In this document: positions 37,601 through 44,917 of the stretch, one piece after another
Position numbering within the stretch: the stretch's first letter is position 1
How the letters are laid out: each line of letters opens with the position of its first letter
NCBI RefSeq assembly: GCF_000195595.1
Contig: NZ_GL882540.1
Coordinates: forward strand, 90,048 to 137,005
DNA length: 46,958 nucleotides
Direction: 5' to 3'
Source: Actinomyces sp. oral taxon 170 str. F0386
GTDB taxonomy: Bacteria; Actinomycetota; Actinomycetes; Actinomycetales; Actinomycetaceae
Program-made: the position numbers and the translations under genes
Notes under the pieces: generated by a model
What the model was told of the DNA's origin: nothing
Seen by the model: only the letters and a program-made list of their open reading frames with translations
Databases searched by the model: none

Positions 37601-39352
37601 CTGGATGCTGAGTCGAATCAATGGGCCCGGCTCATCGCCGCCCATGTGCTTGCACCGGGCAGCGTCGTGGCGATACTCATGGAGAAGTCGGCCTACCAGG
37701 TCAGTGCGGCTCTCGGCGTGCTCAAGGCGGGCTGCGCGTATCTGCCGCTCAATGCCACCCACCCTCAGCCCCGCAACAGCAGGATCATCACCGACGCCGG
37801 AGCCCGCATGATCCTGACCGACAGCCACGACCACGTGAGTGAGCCGATGATGCGGCAGTGCGTCGTCGTGTCAGCGCTGGACGTGCAGGACAGTACTGTC
37901 GTCGCAGCCGATGCTGTCCGTCCTACTCGTGCACCGGGTGAGCAGGAAGACGGTGATAGGTGGCAGAGGTCGGCGAGGGCCTCCGTGGAGCCTTCGCCGC
38001 ATCTCGCGGGCTCCCGCGCGGATGAACCGGCTTACATCATCTACACCTCGGGGACCACTGGAAGACCCAAGGGAGTGGCGATCACCAACCGGTCCGCGGT
38101 CAACACCATCCGTGACGTCAACCGCCGACTCGGCGCCGGGCCCGACGACCGGATTCTGGCCCTGTCTCAGATGAACTTCGACCTGTCCGTCTATGACGTC
38201 TTCGGAATGCTCGCCTGTGGTGGGGCAGTGGTCATGCCCTCACCGGCTGCAGAGCTCGAGCCGTCGTACTGGTGGGATCTGGTGCGGTCGCACGGCGTCA
38301 CGCTGTGGAACTCCGTACCCGCGCTCTTCTCGATGTATGCCGGCCATCTCAAGGACAAGGCACTTGTCGACGAAACCACTCGAGCGGTGCTCCTGAGCGG
38401 TGACTGGATCCCGGTCGACGTCGCGTTGCGCGTCGCCGAGAGCTTCAAGGACTGTCGAGCATATGGGCTGGGCGGGGCGACGGAGGCATCCATCTGGTCC
38501 AACTGGTACGAGATCAGCGCCGCGGACGCCGAACGAGCGAGCATACCGTACGGCCGGCCACTGGCGAATCAAAAGATGTACATCCTCGACTCGGCGCTGG
38601 AGCACCGTCCGAGTCTCGTCCCTGGAGATCTGTATATCGGAGGTCAAGGGCTGGCACTGGGTTATTGGAACGATCCTGAAAAAACAGCGGAGTCGTTCAT
38701 CCACCATCCGAGATCGGGTGAACGGCTCTATCGCACGGGTGACCGGGCCATGTATGGTCACGATGGCAACATCGTGTTCCTCGGGCGGAGCGACACTCAG
38801 GTCAAGGTCGGGGGCTACCGGATCGAGCTGGGGGAGATCGAGTCCGTCGCCCTTGAGCTACCCGGTGTGCGCGACTGTGTCGCTACCGTTGCCGATGGCG
38901 TGATCCTTCTGCACGCAGTCGTCACCGACAAGTCTCAGGAGACGCAGATCAGAAAACACATGGCAGAGTTCCTGCCGGACTATATGCGTCCTCGTCGAGT
39001 TGTCCTGCGTGATGAACTTCCCCGTACCTGGAACGGAAAAATTGACAGGAGTGGTTTAGGCTCGGAGGCACTCGACCAGTATGCTGCTCCGACTGCCCCT
39101 CGCAATGAAAGAGAGAACCGGATTCACTCGATGTGGTCGAGGGTGCTGGATGTGGAGGATCTTGGCATCGACGATGACTTCTTCCGTCTTGGAGGAAACT
39201 CGCTCACCGCTGTTCGCCTTGTCAACTCGATCAAGCAAGAGATGTCAGTCGACGTCTCCATTCGAGATGTGTTCACGTTCCCGACGGTTCGTCGTCTCTA
39301 TGAGTGCATTGACGCTCGTTTAGGGGGTGACGTCGATGAGGGAGAGATTTAA
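31616..39352 (+). CDS. NRPS-2: ArCP-Cy-A(Cys)[degenerate MT]-PCP-Cy-A(Cys)-PCP, starter and first two modules
   Basis: This 2578-residue synthetase begins the chain. Order: aryl carrier protein (LGLESL, Ser38); Cy1 (about 111-540, DLLVCD at 245-250); A1 (from about 562; D-L-Y-N-L-S-M-I-W, predicted Cys) carrying between A8 and A10 a methyltransferase-like insertion (about 1005-1350) whose SAM motif is degraded to LEVGARRMNE; PCP1 (Ser1445); Cy2 (about 1501-1930, DNTFVD at 1636-1641); A2 (D-L-Y-N-L-S-L-I-W, Cys, no insertion); PCP2 (GGNSL, Ser2529). It ends in an acidic tail, DVDEGEI. In PchE a similar degenerate insertion acts as an epimerase. GTG 31616 follows GAGGAAGGA; ATG 31583 upstream lacks support. 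The tail probably docks on the TubC domain of NRPS-1. Confidence 0.93.
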   Translation: MLTKDEIRERLRSSLSTLIGDGVALEDADNLLQLGLESLPTMRLLAEWIKQGYRVSFGSFMRSPTIAQWADMLHEAAPGEPADDSANDQADVPDGGTSADSNPRLSDAADFEPFDLTDVQYAYWIGRGREQQLGGVGCHGYVEIEAGAVDASRLEASWNVVLRAHPMLRACYTRDGQQRVLPEPPDASVVVHDLTDLDEQGQQTALLEMRDSLSHRLLDIENGQVCCLQVSRLGQGRAIVHFDIDLLVCDVRSFQIILRDLARHYLTGQPPRVDPSWSFATYLKEKTRRDAANREQDKEYWRSRLPELAGGPRLPVRQGAELTTIPRFTRRSHTFNQKSWQDLRALCEDHGTTPAMVLLTAYARTIARWSEDKRFLISIPLFNRDSDPAIEDVVADFTTLTLTQVDQSRHRRFVDDLHAIQDSFYEDVSHSAYSAVKVLRDLRSQRGEQVLAPVVFSCNLGSPLVNEEFVEALGEIGYMISQTPQVWIDLQVFNTIDGFTLIWDAVEQIFPTGLLDEMFDCLVREIERVVSGGLDRTDVVESRGVAQRRQALADLPRWRLPDSTLIDRFLDTAARHPQAAAISTGDGRVMTYHELAACARAVAQSLVAAGAGVGDLAAVILPRGPEQIVAALGVMVAGMAYVPISQSQPQQRVTAIISSPRLRFLLTDDPSPDHWAQAGVAAISLDEALAGDQDVSLPVVGPEDSAYVIYTSGTTGTPKGVEMSHGAVWNTIEAVSRRIGLGPQDAVLGVSAFDFDLSVYDAFGTLCAGGTLVTIPESARRDADYWLRALQSHRITVWNSVPVLFEMLLTSAEQDPLALASLRHVLLSGDWIDVSLPSRMRMLAPRCRLLAMGGATEAAIWSNALDVDEVPEEWVSIPYGRALDRQAYRVVDATGRDCPDYVVGELWIGGLGVAKGYVDDPRLTQDKFVIHEGSRWYRTGDLGRFWHDGTLEFLGRSDTQIKLRGHRIELGEIEAACEALLAAKRAVCVLHPGQSAQSLVAFIQPETAPVPDPVPSAAASLEAADVLAPLLTDDAMLEAIAHDEEVQDAYARQTMRRWMQHLADHDAGRSADGAPVRLDRLWRRWAQWLAQDTGTTPVTAAERVELDGFIAPFGKAFIDNEAPMNAADLVQSPDFLPIEAFVADRPLGRFTHRAIRALLDEIHRQLGSGLRVLEVGARRMNETEEYLRITQASQYVVADYSRYYLDQVERLADGRLEQMLLTPRAQASATEKRTFADQGIDLAICNQTLHQSVDIDATLRRIRNLLKPQGTLILLEPTASSPLADISAAFFSPDYRDARRHTGDMLLTAEEWAEALRRTGYTRISRANLTDSLILMIASRTGAETPTLLSQQHYEEAIELLSTRLPDYMLPHRIMRVSDFPVTTNGKVDRKALAALVPLEQPEDGQGTRAEPVTQTEARLIEIWNALLGTDASPDSDYFRLGGDSLMATRLRRQIEECFEIEFSLEVVFEAPVLADMAARIEASASQVPFKAELPPMEHGEDQYAPFPLTDVQQSYLIGSSGAIELGDVSSHCYVEMDVPVLDLDRLEDSFNALISRHPMLRAVVCDDGLTQRFLPEAPHYTIVNVPDDETPEDRRIAEVRREMSCQRFDPRRWPCFDVRYTAFGDRGARLFLSFDNTFVDGWSMFQVFREWKELYEAGPLSIDAEATAYSFKDYVEATVRLKAGDAYHRDLQYWEDRLGQIHPAPQLPVSPVDASSEFVRQQARIDAPVWGAAKERIRAEGLTEAAFLAEVYAEVLAAYSENPRLSINLTQFDRIRFAPEVDSIVGDFTSLSILSVDTHSGSSFSERARALQRRMWSNLAHSHVSGVAVERMLNRQRRSQVTMPVVFTCGLGVVEQGPDTAHPYLGSIDHGLSQTPQVWMDLQVYDDAGSLVLNLDSVEGIFPDGMVAEMFQALTQAVRLLATTSTFCDETLTVCPRFNTEVIAELNATETSDVGASDARTTEPTLLGLFHESRHRYAERAAVIDQSRELTYAELDAESNQWARLIAAHVLAPGSVVAILMEKSAYQVSAALGVLKAGCAYLPLNATHPQPRNSRIITDAGARMILTDSHDHVSEPMMRQCVVVSALDVQDSTVVAADAVRPTRAPGEQEDGDRWQRSARASVEPSPHLAGSRADEPAYIIYTSGTTGRPKGVAITNRSAVNTIRDVNRRLGAGPDDRILALSQMNFDLSVYDVFGMLACGGAVVMPSPAAELEPSYWWDLVRSHGVTLWNSVPALFSMYAGHLKDKALVDETTRAVLLSGDWIPVDVALRVAESFKDCRAYGLGGATEASIWSNWYEISAADAERASIPYGRPLANQKMYILDSALEHRPSLVPGDLYIGGQGLALGYWNDPEKTAESFIHHPRSGERLYRTGDRAMYGHDGNIVFLGRSDTQVKVGGYRIELGEIESVALELPGVRDCVATVADGVILLHAVVTDKSQETQIRKHMAEFLPDYMRPRRVVLRDELPRTWNGKIDRSGLGSEALDQYAAPTAPRNERENRIHSMWSRVLDVEDLGIDDDFFRLGGNSLTAVRLVNSIKQEMSVDVSIRDVFTFPTVRRLYECIDARLGGDVDEGEI

Positions 39353-39409
39353 GTAGCGGGGCGAGATAGATAACAGAAAACCATCCGTAGTCGTAGACAT
39401 GGAGGAATT

Positions 39410-40033
39410 ATGAGTGAAAAGGCCGAAGGTCAGTCTCCGAGGCGCGAGAAACTGAATGTCACCGACTTCATGACGATTGGAATATTCTTCGTCATCATCA
39501 CGCTCGTGGGGACGGTGGTTGCTTTCGTAGGTATTACTCCGGTGACCTTTGTGATGATCAGTCCTATCCAGGGGATCGTTCTTGGTATTCCGACCATGCT
39601 GTTCTACTCCAAGGTGAAAAAACCTGGAATGCTGCTCATTATGGCGGTGATTTCAGGAGCCTTCAGTCTTCTCATGGCCCTAGGTCCATATCACCTGATA
39701 ATAGGATCCCTGCTGGCGCTGATCGCAGAAGGGATTCTGTGGTCCGGAAAATATGGGAGCGTCAGGGGTGCCGTCCTGGCTTACGCTGTTACGGCTCTGG
39801 CCACAACTGCCAACTATATTCCCCTCTTCTTCGCCACTCAGCGATACATTGCAGACAGTGATATAGCGGGTAAGTACGGTGAAGGAATGGCTAAGGGTAT
39901 GACTGCGATCGGGGAGCATGGTCTTGTCCTGTTCGCCGCCATCGTTGGAGTGACGTTCGTGACGGCTCTGCTGGGCGGACTCCTGGGACAAAAGGTCTTC
40001 AACAAGCACTTCAAGCGTGCAGGGATCGTATGA
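39410..40033 (+). CDS. ECF transporter S component, MptD/Trep_Strep family
   Basis: This is a predicted substrate-binding membrane protein, 207 residues with about six hydrophobic segments. KLNVTDFMTIGIFFVIITL near the N-terminus, GIPTMLFYSKVKKPG and MLLIMAVISGA fit the MptD/Trep_Strep family of ECF S components, whose substrates are mostly unknown. GGAGGAATT gives a strong start at 39410, 57 bases after NRPS-2. It overlaps the T gene by ATGA. Unlike the YkoE-like protein it belongs to the same transcription run as the NRPS genes, so uptake of the metal complex is a reasonable inference. Confidence 0.8.
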   Translation: MSEKAEGQSPRREKLNVTDFMTIGIFFVIITLVGTVVAFVGITPVTFVMISPIQGIVLGIPTMLFYSKVKKPGMLLIMAVISGAFSLLMALGPYHLIIGSLLALIAEGILWSGKYGSVRGAVLAYAVTALATTANYIPLFFATQRYIADSDIAGKYGEGMAKGMTAIGEHGLVLFAAIVGVTFVTALLGGLLGQKVFNKHFKRAGIV

Positions 40034-40776
40034 GTGATCACATGGTTATCAGGCGGCGGGGGCGGCGTGCCGGTTCGCTGGCACTGGACCCACGCACCAA
40101 GATCCTCGTCATCATCGTTGTGTCATGGGTTGTCCTGTCGACGTCAGGAAATGAGTCCGGGACTGTTGCGGCCATCAGGTGGGCGCTTATATCACTGCCT
40201 TTTATTCTTCTTGTTTCGGCGCAACTCTACGGGGAAGCCATACGATATGCCGTGACATTCGCCGTTCTTTCCGTCTTGCCTTTGCTGGCGTGGCGGTTCG
40301 CGCCATCAGGAAATGTGGCGCTTGATGTCTTCCTCATGTGGCTCGGAGCATTTTCGCTCATTCTTCCCGGGGCGACATGCGGGGTCTATGCCTTGCGTAC
40401 GACAACCGCCAGCGAGTTCCTTGTATCCATGCAGAAGATCCGTTGTCCTGACACCATTAACATCCCTACCGCCATTGTTTTTCGTTTCTTTCCGACTGTG
40501 GTGGAAGAGTATCGCGACATTAAGAGTGCGATGAGAATGCGCGGAATCGGAGGTCTTCGCCAGCCCCTAAGGATGCTGGAGTACAGGCTTGTTCCCCTGC
40601 TGGTGTCGGTGGTCAGTATCGGAAACGAGTTGTCAAAATCGGCAGTGACGCGCGCTCTGGGATCGAAGCGAAAAAGGACCAGCATCTGCGAAGTGAAATT
40701 CAAGGCTATTGACGGTGTGGCGATGCTATTGCTCATGGCCTGTCTCTGTGTCGTGCTCGCAGGAAAGGTCTGGTGA
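40030..40776 (+). CDS. ECF transporter transmembrane T component
   Basis: This 248-residue membrane protein should couple ATP hydrolysis to the S component. The N-terminal LDPRTKILVIIVVSW is typical of EcfT/CbiQ, followed by several helices. SAMRMRGIGG near residues 174-183 is the coupling-helix A-R-G-type motif that inserts into the ATPase. It starts in an ATGA overlap with the S gene, and the double ATPase begins four bases after its stop. The three form a complete second ECF system, distinct from the fused one at 18633-21113. Confidence 0.88.
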   Translation: MSDHMVIRRRGRRAGSLALDPRTKILVIIVVSWVVLSTSGNESGTVAAIRWALISLPFILLVSAQLYGEAIRYAVTFAVLSVLPLLAWRFAPSGNVALDVFLMWLGAFSLILPGATCGVYALRTTTASEFLVSMQKIRCPDTINIPTAIVFRFFPTVVEEYRDIKSAMRMRGIGGLRQPLRMLEYRLVPLLVSVVSIGNELSKSAVTRALGSKRKRTSICEVKFKAIDGVAMLLLMACLCVVLAGKVW

Positions 40777-40780
40777 CAGT

Positions 40781-42271
40781 ATGCTCGAGCTTCGCAATGT
40801 GACGATGTCATACGAACATGATGGAACCTCCTCCCGGGTTCTCGACGACGTCAGCCTTCAGCTCCAGCAGGGCGAGGTCGTCCTGCTCTGCGGTGAGTCC
40901 GGCTGCGGCAAGACAAGTGTGCTGTCGCTCATCAACGGGGTGGCCCGATACTTCTTCCAGGCTCACGTCTCGGGTGACGTCCTCCTAGATGGTGAGGTCA
41001 TCACGCATGATGAGGCCTATGACATCGCTCAGAGGATCGGGTCTGTGTTCCAGAACCCGAAGTCGCAGTTCTTCACGCTGGATGTGCAAAGCGAGCTCGC
41101 GTTCGGATGTGAGAATCTGGGGCTTGAGCCGGCAGAGATCGAGAAACGTCTTGTGGCAGTTGAGCGTGAGTTCAACATGAAGAACCTGGGGGAGCGCAGT
41201 CTCGTCCAGTTGTCCGGGGGAGAGAAGCAAAAGATAGCATGCGCCGCCGTTGCAGCGATGGAGCCACAAGTTCTTCTGCTGGATGAGCCATCATCCAACC
41301 TAGATGTTGGAGCAATTGAAGAGCTGCGGCGGACGGTTCAGAGGTGGAAAAAGCAAGGTAAGACCATTCTCATAGCCGAGCACCGGCTCTACTATCTTGC
41401 GGACGTGATCGATCGAGCGATCTATATGAAGGGAGGTCGCATCAGCTCTGAGCTCACAAGAGATGAGTTCTGCGCTCTTGGAGATGAGGATCTCCATCTG
41501 ATGGGACTGAGGTCAACTCGCTCCGCTCCGGAGGCGAACGATGCGGGTAGGGACAACGATGCGGGTAGGGACGGAGAAGATGAGCTGGTCATGGAGTCCT
41601 TCAGCTTCCGCTATCCAGGCATGTCCAGGCCTGCGTTGAATATTGATCGTCTTGCCGTGCCCAAGGGGCGGGTTATCGGAATTGTGGGAAAGAATGGTGC
41701 AGGAAAGACGACCCTTGTCCGTTCTCTCGCCGGCCTGGAACACAGGGCGAAAGGTGTTCTGCGCTGCGGGGAGAAGGTCTATGACAAGCCGAAGAAGCTT
41801 CTAGGGCACTCCTACCTCGTCATGCAGGACGTCAACCATCAGCTTTTTGGTGAGAGCGTTGACAGTGATATCTTCATCGGTTCTAAAAGGCTTTCGCGTC
41901 ATCGCGTCGGCGATATTACGGAGGTGCTCACCACATTAAATCTGATGGATAAGCGAGAACGGCACCCGATGTCGTTGTCCGGAGGCGAGCGACAACGTGT
42001 AGCTATTGCGAGCGCGTTGGTGTCCGGAAGGGATATTCTTGTCTTCGATGAGCCGACGAGCGGACTTGACTACAGACACATGGAGCGGGTTGCGAGGCAG
42101 TTGGAGGGTCTTGCGGATCAAGGAATAACGGTATTTGTTGTCACTCATGACGTCGAGCTCCTTGCGCAGTGCTGCGACTTCCTTCTGCTCATCGAAGAGG
42201 GGGGAGTCGGAATGGCGAGGCGTTGCGATACTGGTGTTCTGGGTGAAACGATGGAGCTGCTGAAGGAGTAG
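40781..42271 (+). CDS. ECF transporter double ATPase (EcfA-EcfA')
   Basis: This 496-residue protein holds two ABC domains. Domain 1: Walker A GESGCGKTS (about 40), signature LSGGEKQKIA (about 143), Walker B VLLLDEPSS (about 164). Domain 2: GKNGAGKTT (about 303), LSGGERQRVA (about 398), ILVFDEPTS (about 419). Both have complete catalytic sequences. The linker contains a tandem duplication, NDAGRD twice (about 253-264). ATG 40781 is chosen because the ABC fold begins directly (LELRNVTMSYEH); an upstream frame enters the T gene. It closes the S-T-A set. UniProt-type relatives are annotated as cobalt or YkoD-like ATPases, but here the context points to the metallophore. Confidence 0.9.
   Translation: MLELRNVTMSYEHDGTSSRVLDDVSLQLQQGEVVLLCGESGCGKTSVLSLINGVARYFFQAHVSGDVLLDGEVITHDEAYDIAQRIGSVFQNPKSQFFTLDVQSELAFGCENLGLEPAEIEKRLVAVEREFNMKNLGERSLVQLSGGEKQKIACAAVAAMEPQVLLLDEPSSNLDVGAIEELRRTVQRWKKQGKTILIAEHRLYYLADVIDRAIYMKGGRISSELTRDEFCALGDEDLHLMGLRSTRSAPEANDAGRDNDAGRDGEDELVMESFSFRYPGMSRPALNIDRLAVPKGRVIGIVGKNGAGKTTLVRSLAGLEHRAKGVLRCGEKVYDKPKKLLGHSYLVMQDVNHQLFGESVDSDIFIGSKRLSRHRVGDITEVLTTLNLMDKRERHPMSLSGGERQRVAIASALVSGRDILVFDEPTSGLDYRHMERVARQLEGLADQGITVFVVTHDVELLAQCCDFLLLIEEGGVGMARRCDTGVLGETMELLKE
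41537..41572 (+). repeat. perfect 18-bp tandem duplication in the ATPase linker
   Basis: The unit AACGATGCGGGTAGGGAC occurs twice without change (41537-41554 and 41555-41572), in frame, coding NDAGRD-NDAGRD. It lies between the two ABC domains. Perfect identity suggests a recent slippage event, and copy number could vary between strains. Confidence 0.9.
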
Positions 42272-42324
42272 GTGGCAGGAAGCTGGACAGCCACATTAGC
42301 TGTTGTGATGAAGGGAGAGCGCTT

Positions 42325-43317
42325 ATGACCGATCTACTCGAGACAGAGCATCAGGAAGCGGCACTGCGTGTGTGTGATCTCTGCAAGACCTTCGGAAGGG
42401 GAGACAATGCCACCAACGTTCTTAAAGGGCTGTCGTTCGAGGTGCCGAGAGGGCATGTCGTGTCGTTGCTCGGCGCCAACGGTGCGGGTAAGACGACTCT
42501 AGTGAACATCGCCTCTACCCTGATGCTTCCGACCTCGGGCGAGATCTGCGTATGTGGAACAGACGTCGTCGCCAACCCTTCGGAGGTGAGGCGCCGAATC
42601 TCTCTGACCGGCCAGTTCGCCGCCGTTGACGGTGAACTGAGCGGGCGGGAGAACCTTGTGTTCTTCGCTCGCCTGCACGGAATGAAGTCGGCTGACGCTC
42701 GTGACCGTGCCGACGAGCTCCTCCAGGCATTTCGGCTTGCGGACGCCGGAGGTCGGCGTGCTGGAACCTATTCCGGCGGAATGCGGCGGCGCCTCGACAT
42801 TGCTGCCTCACTGATCGTTGAGCCATCTCTGCTTTTCCTCGATGAGCCCACGACCGGGCTGGATCCGCTCTCCCGTCATGAGCTGTGGGACGTGATTGAC
42901 GAGCTGCGGGAGCGCGGCGTGTCGGTGCTTCTCACCACGCAGTACCTTGATGAGGCTGAGAGGTTGTCTGACGACATCGTGGTGCTGCGTGATGGTCGGG
43001 TGGTTGCTCAGGGCACCGCCGGTATGCTCCGTCGCCGTTTCGGGGCGCCGGCATGTCGCCTTGGTCTCGACGACGTCGACACCGCCCGGCATTGCGCGGA
43101 GAAGCTTCTTCCAGAGGTTCTCGACCGCCCCGCCGATGACTTTCAGGTTGATGCCTTAGAGGTCCTGTTCACCTCACATGACGGAATCCATGATCTCTAT
43201 CGAGGCGCGGAGGGACTGACGGCCTCCGGTATCGATGTTGTCTCAGCCTCGCTCAGTCCGCCATCGCTTGATGAGGTCTTTCTAGGAACAGCGTTTGAAC
43301 CTGTGGCGGAGGACTGA
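42325..43317 (+). CDS. DrrA-type ABC exporter ATP-binding protein
   Basis: This 330-residue ATPase resembles the daunorubicin-resistance DrrA family. Walker A GANGAGKTT (about 50), signature YSGGMRRRLD (about 149), Walker B LLFLDEPTT (about 169) and the H-loop region TTQYLDEAE are present, plus the C-terminal extension (about 225-330) typical of the family. AAGGGAGAG precedes ATG 42325. Two ABC-2 permeases follow at short spacing, so the three should form an exporter. Its location between ECF genes and the thioesterase suggests export of the finished metallophore; export of something else cannot be excluded. Confidence 0.9.
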   Translation: MTDLLETEHQEAALRVCDLCKTFGRGDNATNVLKGLSFEVPRGHVVSLLGANGAGKTTLVNIASTLMLPTSGEICVCGTDVVANPSEVRRRISLTGQFAAVDGELSGRENLVFFARLHGMKSADARDRADELLQAFRLADAGGRRAGTYSGGMRRRLDIAASLIVEPSLLFLDEPTTGLDPLSRHELWDVIDELRERGVSVLLTTQYLDEAERLSDDIVVLRDGRVVAQGTAGMLRRRFGAPACRLGLDDVDTARHCAEKLLPEVLDRPADDFQVDALEVLFTSHDGIHDLYRGAEGLTASGIDVVSASLSPPSLDEVFLGTAFEPVAED

Positions 43318-43322
43318 GATAC

Positions 43323-44111
43323 ATGGAACGTTCCTCACTACCGGAGGCGGACAAGCCGCCGAGCAACGTCACGGCACTGTGGGGGGCCACCTGGCGCAAC
43401 TCGTTGCGTCTGGCACGGAACTCGGCTTCGCTGGTGTCCGCGCTGGTGATCCCAGGCATGTTCATGCTGGCATTCTGGGGCGTCTTTGGTCACGCTGCCG
43501 GACGCTCCGGCTTCGACTACGCCTTGTATCTCATGGCCGCCTCCATGCTTCAGGCAGTGATGTTCGCAGCCGGAGGCTCGGCGATGGCACTGGCGGTTGA
43601 CGTGGAATCCGGTCTTCTGGGACGCATGCGCGCCATGCCTATTCACGCCATGGTGACGATTGGCGGACGCATGCTGACTGACCTGCTGCGGTCAGTCGCC
43701 TCGCTATGCGCTGTGATTATGCTGGGACTTCTGTGCGGAGCTCAACCGGCGAACTGGATGCGACTTGCAGGAGCATTTCTTGTGGCGTTGGTGATGGGTG
43801 AAGCGCTGGTACTGGTATTCCTGGGAACCTGCCTGCGCTCTCGGCACCCAGTTCAAACGGCCGGCTTGATTCAGGCGTTGGAGATGCCGCTGCTCATGCT
43901 CTCGACAGCATTCATCCCATTGAGTACTCTGCCTGACTGGCTGGAACCCGTAGTTGCTCATCTGCCTTTTTCTCCGATGATTGACACCAACCGTGCGCTG
44001 TTGACCGGGGCGCCTCTTGGCACCTCAGCATGGGAGACGGCTGCCTGGCTGACATCCGGGCTGGTCCTGGGCTCTTGGTGGGTATCACAAGAGTTTTGGA
44101 GGCGGAAATGA
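43323..44111 (+). CDS. ABC-2 type exporter permease 1
   Basis: This 262-residue membrane protein resembles DrrB-type permeases. It has about six hydrophobic segments and the ABC-2 features VESGLLGRMRAMPIHAMV and LSTAFIPLSTLPDWLEPVVAHLPF, the latter seen here as AFIPLSTLPDWLEPV. GGAGG lies 9 bases before ATG 43323, five bases after the ATPase stop. It overlaps the second permease by ATGA. Together they give the two membrane halves of one exporter. Confidence 0.88.
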   Translation: MERSSLPEADKPPSNVTALWGATWRNSLRLARNSASLVSALVIPGMFMLAFWGVFGHAAGRSGFDYALYLMAASMLQAVMFAAGGSAMALAVDVESGLLGRMRAMPIHAMVTIGGRMLTDLLRSVASLCAVIMLGLLCGAQPANWMRLAGAFLVALVMGEALVLVFLGTCLRSRHPVQTAGLIQALEMPLLMLSTAFIPLSTLPDWLEPVVAHLPFSPMIDTNRALLTGAPLGTSAWETAAWLTSGLVLGSWWVSQEFWRRK

Positions 44112-44890
44112 CGGACGTTGAGATCCCGCGCATCAGGTGGCCACAGGCTGTTGAGGTGCACGCGAGTAGAATTCTCATCCGTTGGATGCGATCTTCTGCC
44201 GCGGTCTCCTATTCGGTCGGCGTTCCTATGGCGATGGTCATCATCATTAAGCTGATGTTCTCCGGAATGGTCGCTCAGTTCAGTGGAGCCCCAATGAATA
44301 TGGTTGACGTCGCCATCATGGTTGCCGTGTCTCAGGCTTTCACTGGTGGACTGTTCGGGGCCGGAGCAATTGTCCAAGAACGTCATGAAGGGTTGCTGGA
44401 CCGTCTGGCAACCTTCCCGGGCCCCCGTCACGCTGCGATCATAGGGCGCATCCTTGCGGAGTCGGTGCGTGCTTTCATGTCGATGCTGGTTGCACTGACG
44501 GTCGGATTCCTGTGCGGGGCGTCCTTCGGTGGAGTGATGCACGTCGGTGCGATACTTGTCGCACTGGCGGTCGTGGCCGTTTCAGCTGGTGCCTTCGGAG
44601 TCATGCTCGGCTACATGGTAGGGACGCCGCAGGGTGCCTTCAGTTTTACTCCCTTGATCATGGCATTCACTGTTTTCAATACGGCTATGATGCCGCGGGA
44701 CATGTACGTGCCTGCTCTGCGTCCCGCTGTTGATGTTTCGCCGGTTACCGTGGTCTCACAACTTGTTGACACAATACTTTTTGATCAGATTTCAGTGAGT
44801 CATGTGGCAGTGTTCCTGTGCTGGTTCGGGGGGATTGCGGCCCTGAGCGTGCTCGTACTGATTCGCAGAGTGAAAGGTGCTCGACGATAG
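44108..44890 (+). CDS. ABC-2 type exporter permease 2
   Basis: This 260-residue membrane protein has six or so hydrophobic segments and the ABC-2 segment QERHEGLLDRLATFPGPRHA. I chose ATG 44108, in an ATGA overlap with permease 1 and after GGAGGCGG; an upstream frame inside the neighbour is not supported. It is related to permease 1 in layout, so a heterodimer is likely. The gene precedes the type II thioesterase by 27 bases, in the same run. Confidence 0.87.
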   Translation: MTDVEIPRIRWPQAVEVHASRILIRWMRSSAAVSYSVGVPMAMVIIIKLMFSGMVAQFSGAPMNMVDVAIMVAVSQAFTGGLFGAGAIVQERHEGLLDRLATFPGPRHAAIIGRILAESVRAFMSMLVALTVGFLCGASFGGVMHVGAILVALAVVAVSAGAFGVMLGYMVGTPQGAFSFTPLIMAFTVFNTAMMPRDMYVPALRPAVDVSPVTVVSQLVDTILFDQISVSHVAVFLCWFGGIAALSVLVLIRRVKGARR

Positions 44891-44917
44891 GGACGAGAAA
44901 GTAGAGGTCTGAGTGAG

